In this document: piece by piece, positions 1-7,772 of the stretch
Layout of the letters: the number at the start of each line of letters is the position of its first letter
Position numbering within the stretch: position 1 is the stretch's first letter
Source of the DNA: Candidatus Sumerlaeia bacterium
Lineage (GTDB): Bacteria > Sumerlaeota > Sumerlaeia > SLMS01 > JAHLLQ01
Reading direction: 5' to 3'
DNA length: 64,000 bases
NCBI GenBank assembly: GCA_019634695.1
Contig: JAHCAW010000008.1
Coordinates: 1 to 64,000, forward strand
Notes under the pieces: model-generated
Databases searched by the model: none
Told to the model about the DNA's origin: nothing
The model's input: the letters and a program-made list of their open reading frames with translations, nothing else
Position numbers and translations under genes: made by a program

Positions 1-2702
1 GAATCCACAGAGCGAAGAACCGGATGGTGTGCGCGGGCCCCGAGGCCCTTGTTGGGGATTGACCGCAGAATCCACAGAGCGAAGAACCGCACGAAATCAA
101 TGGGCGACGTTGTCGCGGTTGGGGATTGACCGCAGAATCCACAGAGCGAAGAACGCCTCGGCCTGCGACGCGGCAATCTGCTCCGTTGGGGATTGACCGC
201 AGAATCCACAGAGCGAAGAACGTAGCGGCACAGGGGGGCTTCGAGCTGCTTGTTGGGGATTGACCGCAGAATCCACAGAGCGAAGAACCCCACCTTGCGG
301 GCGATGCCCCTGAACTCCGTTGGGGATTGACCGCAGAATCCACAGAGCGAAGAACGTCATCGTTGAGCTTCGCCACGGTGTAGGCGTTGGGGATTGACCG
401 CAGAATCCACAGAGCGAAGAACAATACCATGGCGGGCGGCCTCGCATACCCTGTTGGGGATTGACCGCAGAATCCACAGAGCGAAGAACCTGATGGACGA
501 GCAGGGCGTTGACGTTGACGTTGGGGATTGACCGCAGAATCCACAGAGCGAAGAACAATGAGTCGTCGAGCAGGAAGCCGAAGTAGGTTGGGGATTGACC
601 GCAGAATCCACAGAGCGAAGAACGCGTCCGACGTCGTGACCGCGCTCGGCCGTGTTGGGGATTGACCGCAGAATCCACAGAGCGAAGAACATCCATCGCC
701 ATGGAAATGCGCTCTTGGGTGTTGGGGATTGACCGCAGAATCCACAGAGCGAAGAACCAGAATCCGCGCGGCCTCATGGGTGTTGGCGTTGGGGATTGAC
801 CGCAGAATCCACAGAGCGAAGAACCGATCCGACCGGCACGACCGAGAAAACCGTGTTGGGGATTGACCGCAGAATCCACAGAGCGAAGAACGCAGCCGAC
901 GTGCGAACGCGCGTGCCGGCGGTTGGGGATTGACCGCAGAATCCACAGAGCGAAGAACGTCAACTTGACACGGGCGTACTGCGAAATGGTTGGGGATTGA
1001 CCGCAGAATCCACAGAGCGAAGAACTCAGTCCGCGATCTCCAGGTACCTGGCCAAGTTGGGGATTGACCGCAGAATCCACAGAGCGAAGAACTACCAACA
1101 GGCGAAGCAGCCGCCGATTCCAGTTGGGGATTGACCGCAGAATCCACAGAGCGAAGAACCTCCTCCCACGAAGGGTCCCGGCCGTCCCGGTTGGGGATTG
1201 ACCGCAGAATCCACAGAGCGAAGAACGAGAACACCTCGCGAAGAGTCGCTTCCCATGTTGGGGATTGACCGCAGAATCCACAGAGCGAAGAACTCTCGCG
1301 ATTCACCCATAACGCTTGTCATTGTTGGGGATTGACCGCAGAATCCACAGAGCGAAGAACGCCATCGGCCAGCGCGGCAACCAGCGCCACGTTGGGGATT
1401 GACCGCAGAATCCACAGAGCGAAGAACCAGAGCAGGCTCCTGGCCCGCCTTCACGAAGTTGGGGATTGACCGCAGAATCCACAGAGCGAAGAACCATTCG
1501 CCCGGGTCCCATTGGTCGGGCCCTGTTGGGGATTGACCGCAGAATCCACAGAGCGAAGAACATCGCGCTCTTGCGCAGCGCCAGGCACTTGGTTGGGGAT
1601 TGACCGCAGAATCCACAGAGCGAAGAACGCCGACGATCATCGGAGCGGTCGTGTCCACGTTGGGGATTGACCGCAGAATCCACAGAGCGAAGAACCAGGA
1701 GCCGCCTGCATGACGTTGCCTTACCGTTGGGGATTGACCGCAGAATCCACAGAGCGAAGAACACGCCTCGGGCCACCCCACCGCCCACGCCGTTGGGGAT
1801 TGACCGCAGAATCCACAGAGCGAAGAACCAAGTGGGCGTGCTGAAGATGTCGATTGCCGTTGGGGATTGACCGCAGAATCCACAGAGCGAAGAACTGGAC
1901 CGGCGGACACCGGTCTGGCACTCCCGTTGGGGATTGACCGCAGAATCCACAGAGCGAAGAACGCAATCGCCCCCCTATTCCCCTCGAAAGGAGTTGGGGA
2001 TTGACCGCAGAATCCACAGAGCGAAGAACACCGTCGGCAGCCCGCTCCCCGGCACATCCGTTGGGGATTGACCGCAGAATCCACAGAGCGAAGAACAATC
2101 CGCGCCATGGCGTTGCAACTGCGAGCGTTGGGGATTGACCGCAGAATCCACAGAGCGAAGAACGAAACAGGCTGTCCGGTGTGGACCTCAGCCGTTGGGG
2201 ATTGACCGCAGAATCCACAGAGCGAAGAACCCCTTGTTGTTGCGGGAGCGGGCGGCCTACGTTGGGGATTGACCGCAGAATCCACAGAGCGAAGAACCTT
2301 CTTGCCGACCGACACAGAAAGGTCATCGTTGGGGATTGACCGCAGAATCCACAGAGCGAAGAACCGAGACCTGGGGCCCGCTGCTCGACGACGGCGTTGG
2401 GGATTGACCGCAGAATCCACAGAGCGAAGAACAGGGGCTGTGGAACCCGCCCGCCGACGTGAGTTGGGGATTGACCGCAGAATCCACAGAGCGAAGAACG
2501 CCCCGCCCACGGCCCGCCAATCCACACCTGTTGGGGATTGACCGCAGAATCCACAGAGCGAAGAACATGCAGCTCGTTCGTCGCTCCCATCGCCGCAGTT
2601 GGGGATTGACCGCAGAATCCACAGAGCGAAGAACGCCGAGGGCATGATCCTCGGTCCGGTCGCCAGTTGGGGATTGACCGCAGAATCCACAGAGCGAAGA
2701 AC
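1..2702 (+). CRISPR. Type II-C CRISPR array, 41 repeats (first one cut), 40 spacers
   Basis: The 37-nt repeat begins GTTGGGGATTGACC and ends GAGCGAAGAAC. A cut copy lies at 1-20, then full copies begin at 51, 118, 185 and so on to 2666. I checked all 40 start positions and saw no base change between copies. Spacers are 30 nt except one of 29 (1763-1791) and three of 31 (ending at 2395, 2597 and 2665). Within the repeat, GGATT and AATCC form a 5-bp inverted repeat around an 8-nt loop. Read on the plus strand, the repeat is complementary to the anti-repeat of the tracrRNA at 7122-7158, so crRNAs should be made left to right. The leader is then left of the window, and the end next to cas2 holds the oldest spacers. 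I saw no repeated spacer. Targets are unknown. Confidence 0.98.
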
Positions 2703-2733
2703 AATACCGGTCGTAACCCCCGCAAAACCAGGC

Positions 2734-2762
2734 GTTTGGAGGGGAATCTGAGCTAGAAGAAC
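2734..2762 (+). repeat. Possible degenerate terminal CRISPR repeat overlapping the cas2 stop
   Basis: After the last perfect repeat comes about 31 nt of spacer-like sequence, then a 29-nt stretch that starts GTTTGGAGGGGAATC and ends GAAGAAC. It shares GTT, GG runs, GAATC, GAGC and the exact last seven bases with the CRISPR repeat, in the same order but with gaps. It covers the stop and last two codons of cas2. Decayed repeats are typical of the trailer end, which fits transcription from the left. The match is short and could be chance. Confidence 0.4.
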
Positions 2763-3112
2763 TCGAGTTGCTGGGGTGCTTCTTCGACGGGGCGGGGCTT
2801 TTTCCCGTGGAAGATCTGCATCCGGGAGAACTGCAGGTCCGTGATCTGGAGGATGCGGACCTCGCCGTCGGGGGGCAGGTTCGTGCGGATGCGCTGCTCG
2901 ATGACGCGGGCTCGCTCTTCGCTCGGATGGCTGCGCACGTAGACGGAGAACTGGGCCATTGTGAAGCCCTCGTCGAGCAGCAGCTTGCGGAATCGCGCAT
3001 ACTCCTTGCGGGCCTCCGGGGTGCCGGTTGGCAGGTCAAAGAGGACGAAGAGCCACACGATTCGATACCTGTTCAGGTCGGGGTGGGGACGTGGGCGCCG
3101 GCGGCGGCTCAT
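2753..3112 (-). CDS. cas2: CRISPR-associated endoribonuclease-fold protein Cas2
   Basis: A 119-residue protein with the ferredoxin-like Cas2 core. The first strand, IVWLFVLFDLPTGTPEARKEY, carries the conserved Asp26, followed by the usual FRKLLLDEGF helix and the FSVYVR strand. Cas2 dimers bridge two Cas1 dimers in the integrase that inserts new spacers. The ATG at 3112 overlaps the cas1 stop by four bases (ATGA), so the two are translationally coupled. The basic N-terminal stretch MSRRRRPRPHP is longer than usual. The gene ends about 50 bp from the last perfect repeat, and its last codons may overlap a decayed repeat. The open frame extends further upstream, but that part is a shadow of cas1. 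Confidence 0.95.
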   Translation of the reverse strand: MSRRRRPRPHPDLNRYRIVWLFVLFDLPTGTPEARKEYARFRKLLLDEGFTMAQFSVYVRSHPSEERARVIEQRIRTNLPPDGEVRILQITDLQFSRMQIFHGKKPRPVEEAPQQLEFF

Positions 3113-4029
3113 GACGGGGGCTCGGGTGGGGTGTCGATGAGGTCCAGCCGGGGGACCGGGATGGCCAGGGTGCGCTCCTCGCCCAGCAGGCATCGGTGCA
3201 GGGAAATACAGAGTGGCTCGAGAGCGTTGATCAGGGGGCCCGTGCCGGCGGCCGAATCGGTGGGGTGGGTGAGCAGGGAGAGGAGGGCCTGCTTCTCGGC
3301 GCGCCCGATCGCGCCCGAGGCGTTGCGGGCGAGTTGGCGAACCTGACAATCGACGAGGGGCCGGAACGGCTCGACGAAGTCGTCGGCGAGGGCGAAGGCG
3401 TTGTAGCGGTTGGTGTGGCGCAGGCCGAAGGAGGGATGGAAGCCGGCGGCGACGAGCGCGCGGGCCAGTGCGGCACGCATCATCATGTAGCCGTAGTTGA
3501 GCAGGCCGTTGGGGAAGGGGCCGTCGCGGTCGCGCCGGAATCCGATCTCGGGCATCCAGGCGCCCCAGTAGAAGCGGGCGGCTTGCGCCTCGACGTTGGC
3601 TGGGTCGCCGGACCGGACGCGGGTGCGCAGCACCTCGAGGCGACGGCGCACGGCGTCGTCGGTGCAGGCCGACGCTTGGGCCGCGATCTTGGCGGCGACA
3701 ATCTGCTGCCACAGGCGCTTGCGCGTCGGCAGACTCGCCTCCATCTGGGCGCGAAAGCGCTCGGCTTGCAGGTGGTGCCCCTCGATGGGCAGGGCGATGC
3801 CGGCGGGCAGATGGTCCGGCCCGCAGAAGACGACCGCGGCCCCTTGGGCGAGCAACTCGACGACCGTCGGATGGGTGTAGCTGGCCGTCGGCGTGTCGAC
3901 AATCAGCAGGGCGACCTCCTCGGCGGGGACGGAGCCGACCGCTTCGCCCCCGCGCGTGATCTTCACCTGGTGATGTGCCAGCGACAGGTGGACGTCATGT
4001 CCGCTGACTTCGATCGTTCGGCGCGTCAT
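3109..4029 (-). CDS. cas1: CRISPR-associated endonuclease Cas1 (type II)
   Basis: 306 residues, the usual length for type II Cas1. The metal-binding positions of the family are visible in order: Glu in NVEAQAARFYWGAW, His in AAGFHPSFGLRH, and the acidic residues in ADDFVEPFRPLVD. Cas1 is the integrase that cuts and joins repeat ends to prespacers, working with Cas2. The ATG at 4029 lies inside the end of cas9, which stops at 3995, so the two genes overlap by 35 bp. A GGAAGG stretch about 12 nt upstream is the likely ribosome site. No cas4 or csn2 lies alongside, which supports subtype II-C. Confidence 0.97.
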   Translation of the reverse strand: MTRRTIEVSGHDVHLSLAHHQVKITRGGEAVGSVPAEEVALLIVDTPTASYTHPTVVELLAQGAAVVFCGPDHLPAGIALPIEGHHLQAERFRAQMEASLPTRKRLWQQIVAAKIAAQASACTDDAVRRRLEVLRTRVRSGDPANVEAQAARFYWGAWMPEIGFRRDRDGPFPNGLLNYGYMMMRAALARALVAAGFHPSFGLRHTNRYNAFALADDFVEPFRPLVDCQVRQLARNASGAIGRAEKQALLSLLTHPTDSAAGTGPLINALEPLCISLHRCLLGEERTLAIPVPRLDLIDTPPEPPS

Positions 4030-7000
4030 TGAGCGGGTAGATCCTTCCGATGGGATCGACGGTGACCTTGCGCAACCTCAGGTGGCCATTCTCCGTCGTC
4101 TTCACAGACTTGATGCGCACCCCCTCCGGCGGAGTACGCTTTTTCCTCAGGGCGTCGGTGTGCAGCCGCAGCATGAGATCCAGCGAACGTGACGAAGGCG
4201 GGCCCGACATCTCCTGGACGGTGTGGAGCCTTTCGACGTCGTCATCGCCGAGGTACAGGACGGTGTCGCCCTTCATCAGCCACAGGACGCAGGGGGACTC
4301 GGGGTCGTCGGTAAGCGCGGGCCGGATGATCGGCTCGCCCGCGGCATGACGCCGCATCGCCTCGAACCGGGTGCACAGTTCGGGAACGAAGGTGGTCTCC
4401 CCGCGGCGGTTGCGCGTGCGGTAGAACGCCAGGTGGTGGTTGTTGTCCGGGGCGACGAAGCGAGTGGGGTTGTCGGCCGGGATGGCGATGACGCTGCTGC
4501 GGCGTTCCCAGACGCGAACGGAGCGGATGGGCGGTCCGTCGCCCTTGCGGCAGGGCATCCGGAGTCCCTCGTACCAGCCCTTCGGGAGGTTGACCTCCTT
4601 GGCGTCGGGGTCGAGCCCGAGTGTGCGGAGATGGGTGCGCAGGGTTTCGCGGACGACGCCGTCGCAGATGCTCTTGAGTGTGTCGGGCGTGAGCTTCTGG
4701 CACTGCGTGAGGTCCATGCGGTGGACGTAGAGATCGTTGCCGACGCCGGGGATGTTGCGGCGACCGTAGTTGGTCTTTTTGGCGAAGACTCCGGCAAGCC
4801 GGCGTTCGGGCCGGAAGGAGACGTGAATGCGCTCGATGGCGCGCTTGCAGTCCTCGAAGAAGGTGGGCCAGGGGCGCTCGATGCGGAAGCGTTCGTCGAG
4901 GCTGTCGTAGCGTTGCGACAGGTGGTGACGGATGCGGTCGTCGACGAGTGCGATGGCGACGGCGTCGATGGCGTGGTGGCGATGGTCGTTGCGCATCTTC
5001 CTGGGATCGCCCTCGGCGTCCTCGGGTTGGGGGAGGACGCCGTTGATACCGAGATGGTGTCGGAGTTCGGCGACGACGGGGCCCTTCGTGGTGTCGACGG
5101 GCACGCCGAGGAGCCTGAGGCGCTGGCGCAGTTCGCGCGCGGCGTAGCTGGTGTCGGTGAGCTGGCGGGCCTTGAAGTCGTCGGGGATCTCCTTCCATCC
5201 GAAGCGGCGCTTCTTGTGCGTGGGCATCAGGGAATGCCAGACGCGCTGGCGGATCTGTTCCCACCGTTCGGAGTCGCTGCCATAGGCTTCCCACGGCGTC
5301 TTGTTGTGCTTGCGCAGGCGGTTCTCTGTGGAATCGCACAGCGTGACGTTGGCCATCGAGTTGTCGAAGGCCCGGGAGTAGGGGAGAATGTGTTCGATGT
5401 CGAACTCGGGGTGGGGTCCGAAGAGATGCTCGAAGGAGATGGGGCGGCCGGTGTAGGGGCACTCGCGCTTGCATTCCTCCCAGAGGCGGAACTTGCGAAT
5501 CTGGAGCGAGGTCGGGTGGATGCCGGCATCGGCGAGCGCCTTCTTGATGCGGGTGCGGTCGCGCTCGTTGTCGCGCATTTCGGCGACGCGCTTGTTGCGA
5601 TCCTTGATCGAGCCCTTGGCCTCACGGGCGAGTTCGACGACGATGCGCGCGGGCTTTCCATGGCGGGCGATGATTGCGTTGACGACCTTGCGGGTCTCGG
5701 ACAGCGAGCGCCGCACGACGGGATTGGTGATGCCGTCGTCCTCGGTGATGGCAGGAAGGCGATCGAGGGCGGCGGGTTGGGTCTTCTCGGGATAGACTTC
5801 GACGGCGGCATCGTAGAGGGAGAGTCCGCGCTCGAGGCCGGGGACCAGCTTGCGGATGGCCTCGCGCGAGAGACTGCCATGGCCGTCGCCAGCGAGTTTG
5901 TAGAGGCTGGCCATGCCCTTGAGTTGCTCGGCCGTCAACGACCAGCCGTTGCGATGGGCCTCCTGCTCGAAGGCCTCGTCCTCGAGATCCACGAACGCAT
6001 CCCAAATGTCGAAGCGCACCCTGTCGGCGTGGGCGTCCCAGACCTCCTTGAAGAGGTCGCGCAGGTGGGCCTCGACGATGTGCGTGTTGATCTTCTCGCG
6101 GTCGCCCTCCTCCAGGTTGAAGTGCTCATCCGGACGCAGCTTGAGCGCCTTGTGAAGCGCCTTGAAGGTGACGTCCGACTTCTGGGTCATCAGCTTGTCG
6201 TGGGCCGTGGCACGCTCGCGCATGTTGAGTTCCCGGACGCGTCCATCGTCGTCGATGATCCGGAGGTTGTTCAGCTCCTGCAAGACGCGGACGGTGTGCG
6301 ACAGCCAGCAGGCGCGTGGAGCGCGCGGGAACTCGGGCTCGTATCGACACTTGCCGATGAGGGCCTTCTGCGACTTGAGGTCGCGCTGGCGGAAGATGGC
6401 GTCGTCAAGCTCGTCATGCAGTTCGGGCGTGAGCGTCGCCGGGTGGTACGGTTGCTGGGCGTTCCAGATGGCCTCGAATTCCTCGCGGATCATCTGGCGG
6501 GACAGATAGCGCCCCCGAATGCGCTGTTGTTGCGGATCGAGCGAGGCAAGGTACGCACCGAGCGAAGACTTGCCGGCGTCGGCGATCTCACTCTCGAGCG
6601 ATGCGATACCCTCTTTGACCTTGCCGAGTTCCTTCTCGTCCTCCTTCCCGCCGGCACCCTTGAGCGACGAACGGAAGCCACGCCGCTTGCCGAGGTGGTA
6701 GAAGGCACGTCCGATCTCATGAAGGTCGAGGGGCTGGAAGAGCGCCTTGGCACGAACCAGATACGGATCGGGGAGCGCGAGCCGGGCGGCGTGGTCGTCC
6801 GGGGCGGGCAGGAGGCCATGCTCGAAGAGGATGGCGGCGACCTTCTTCCGGCGGCGGGCGCGGCGGTCGAGTTGACGGCGCTGCTGGCGGGCCAGGCGGC
6901 GCCCTGTTGCGCTGGACTCCTCCTTGCCGCCGGTGACCTTCGTGGTGCCTTCGGAGAAGACGCGCACTCCGGCGGCGATGCGTTGACGCTGGGCATCCAC

Positions 7001-7105
7001 AAGCGCCCATCCGACGGAGTTGGAGCCGACGTCGAGCCCGAGGACATACTCGCCGGGCACGAGTTCGATTTCGTCCAGTTGGCAGTTGACATGCGGGTCG
7101 TTCAT
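3995..7105 (-). CDS. cas9: RNA-guided endonuclease Cas9, subtype II-C
   Basis: 1036 residues, a typical compact II-C size. RuvC-I is YVLGLDVGSNSVGWALVD with Asp25. The Arg-rich bridge helix RRLARQQRRQLDRRARRRKK follows. RuvC-II is RIVVELAREAKG with Glu491. The HNH centre is FDIEHILPYSRAFDNS with His572. RuvC-III is HHAIDAVAIAL with His711 and Asp714. All catalytic residues are present, so both strand-cutting sites should be active. The C-terminal part would read the PAM. I chose the ATG at 7105 because AAGAGGAG lies 8 nt upstream. The open frame continues to 7300 only by reading through the tracrRNA region. It is the first gene of cas9-cas1-cas2 and divergent from the tracrRNA. Confidence 0.97.
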   Translation of the reverse strand: MNDPHVNCQLDEIELVPGEYVLGLDVGSNSVGWALVDAQRQRIAAGVRVFSEGTTKVTGGKEESSATGRRLARQQRRQLDRRARRRKKVAAILFEHGLLPAPDDHAARLALPDPYLVRAKALFQPLDLHEIGRAFYHLGKRRGFRSSLKGAGGKEDEKELGKVKEGIASLESEIADAGKSSLGAYLASLDPQQQRIRGRYLSRQMIREEFEAIWNAQQPYHPATLTPELHDELDDAIFRQRDLKSQKALIGKCRYEPEFPRAPRACWLSHTVRVLQELNNLRIIDDDGRVRELNMRERATAHDKLMTQKSDVTFKALHKALKLRPDEHFNLEEGDREKINTHIVEAHLRDLFKEVWDAHADRVRFDIWDAFVDLEDEAFEQEAHRNGWSLTAEQLKGMASLYKLAGDGHGSLSREAIRKLVPGLERGLSLYDAAVEVYPEKTQPAALDRLPAITEDDGITNPVVRRSLSETRKVVNAIIARHGKPARIVVELAREAKGSIKDRNKRVAEMRDNERDRTRIKKALADAGIHPTSLQIRKFRLWEECKRECPYTGRPISFEHLFGPHPEFDIEHILPYSRAFDNSMANVTLCDSTENRLRKHNKTPWEAYGSDSERWEQIRQRVWHSLMPTHKKRRFGWKEIPDDFKARQLTDTSYAARELRQRLRLLGVPVDTTKGPVVAELRHHLGINGVLPQPEDAEGDPRKMRNDHRHHAIDAVAIALVDDRIRHHLSQRYDSLDERFRIERPWPTFFEDCKRAIERIHVSFRPERRLAGVFAKKTNYGRRNIPGVGNDLYVHRMDLTQCQKLTPDTLKSICDGVVRETLRTHLRTLGLDPDAKEVNLPKGWYEGLRMPCRKGDGPPIRSVRVWERRSSVIAIPADNPTRFVAPDNNHHLAFYRTRNRRGETTFVPELCTRFEAMRRHAAGEPIIRPALTDDPESPCVLWLMKGDTVLYLGDDDVERLHTVQEMSGPPSSRSLDLMLRLHTDALRKKRTPPEGVRIKSVKTTENGHLRLRKVTVDPIGRIYPLNDAPNDRSQRT

Positions 7106-7121
7106 GGTGTGGACTCCTCTT

Positions 7122-7213
7122 GTCTTCGCTCTATGGATTCTGCGGTCTTTTCCTGAACAAGGTTTTGACGCGCAAGGCGCCGCCTCCCCTCCGGGGGAGG
7201 CGACCACCTTTTT
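7122..7213 (+). ncRNA. tracrRNA of the type II-C system
   Basis: Bases 7122-7147 are an anti-repeat: 25 of 26 bases match the reverse complement of the CRISPR repeat, with one change (A for G) at 7133. Pairing resumes after a bulge, ending with AAC at 7156-7158 against the GTT that opens the repeat. AAGG and a 4-bp hairpin (7170-7180, loop AAG) look like the nexus. A 9-bp terminator stem and a T run finish an RNA of about 92 nt. The orientation fits crRNAs read from the plus strand. A perfect TTGACA at 7086-7091, with a weak TGGACT 18 nt later, could be its promoter, placed inside the start of cas9. The exact 5' end is inferred. Confidence 0.9.
7181..7213 (+). terminator. Rho-independent terminator of the tracrRNA
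   Basis: CGCCTCCCC (7181-7189) pairs perfectly with GGGGAGGCG (7194-7202) around the four-base loop TCCG. Five T follow at 7209-7213. It ends the tracrRNA and also forms its last stem-loop. Confidence 0.9.
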
Positions 7214-7335
7214 AGGGTCCAAGGTCGCCCGCCGAATGGCAACTGGAGAATCCCGCCCAACAGCCAAATCAGAGTTGGGCGATCCGTCGGCACTTCCCAT
7301 CTTGGGGACTTTGGGGGTATGCGTCCTGTTTTTGG

Positions 7336-7365
7336 GGTATATTCATGCAGAATAAGGGTCAGGAA
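7336..7365 (-). promoter_or_regulatory. cas9: Weak candidate promoter for cas9-cas1-cas2
   Basis: On the minus strand TTCCTG (7365-7360) and TATACC (7341-7336) are separated by 18 nt in the one AT-rich patch upstream of cas9. If used, the cas9 mRNA would have a leader of about 220 nt that contains the full complement of the tracrRNA. The match is only partial. The promoter could lie elsewhere. Confidence 0.25.
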
Positions 7366-7568
7366 ATGTGAACTCTTGCCACCTATACTACGGAAGATTG
7401 GGGGCTGATCTCATCGGCGCGTGCAGCCCGGGGCTCGTGGTGCCGCCTGGGGGGCGGCGATAAGGATTGCCACGGCGCGGGGGCGGGGCCGAGGGTGTTG
7501 GTGGCGTGCGTGCCGGTCACGCGGGTGCGGGGGCCGGCGGGATATTCGCGACGGAAGCGAGGGTCGTC

Positions 7569-7766
7569 ATGAAGTTCATCCGGATTTCGCCGAGTGAAGT
7601 GCTCAACCTGGATCAGGTGGCGCGGGTCGAGACGTACATGACGCAGGAGATCCGCTACATCACGGTGTACTTCACGGGCGGGGAGTCGTATCGCTGCACC
7701 GAGGAGGAGTCGGAGCAGTTGATGAAGCACCTGGGGCCGTTGATCGACGGGCTGAAGGCGGAGTGA
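7569..7766 (+). CDS. Small hypothetical protein, 65 residues
   Basis: A compact protein starting MKFIRISPSEVLNLDQ and rich in alternating hydrophobic residues (YITVYFTGG). It ends in an acidic helix containing EEESEQLMKHLGPLIDGL. No signal peptide or membrane segment is visible. It looks like a small alpha/beta single-domain protein, but I do not recognise the family. I chose the ATG at 7569 because GCGAGGG lies 7 nt upstream. An in-frame extension to 7467 has Gly/Ala-rich, non-protein-like composition. It converges on the HEAT-repeat gene at 7773 with a 6-bp gap. About 260 bp separate it from the CRISPR leader region, so it is probably not part of that locus. Confidence 0.75.
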   Translation: MKFIRISPSEVLNLDQVARVETYMTQEIRYITVYFTGGESYRCTEEESEQLMKHLGPLIDGLKAE

Positions 7767-7772
7767 CGGCGG

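Noticed and set aside
97..2725. Long minus-strand open frames through the array, with peptide repeats such as SSLCGFCGQSPT, FFALWILRSIPN and VLRSVDSAVNPQ
   Set aside because: They are the 37-nt CRISPR repeat read in three frames (67-bp period). No ribosome site and no gene-like sequence in the spacers.
4223..7156. 977-residue plus-strand frame opposite cas9
   Set aside because: Antisense shadow of a GC-rich gene. The cas9 frame has all catalytic motifs and this one has none.
7105..7213. tracrRNA on the minus strand with crRNAs from the minus strand
   Set aside because: The anti-repeat on that strand would run into the cas9 ribosome site with no stem-loops or terminator after it. The plus-strand reading has a nexus and a terminator.
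7106..7300. N-terminal extension of Cas9 to the start of the open frame
   Set aside because: It would translate the tracrRNA region and add a sequence unlike Cas9. The ATG at 7105 has a ribosome site and the RuvC-I motif follows.
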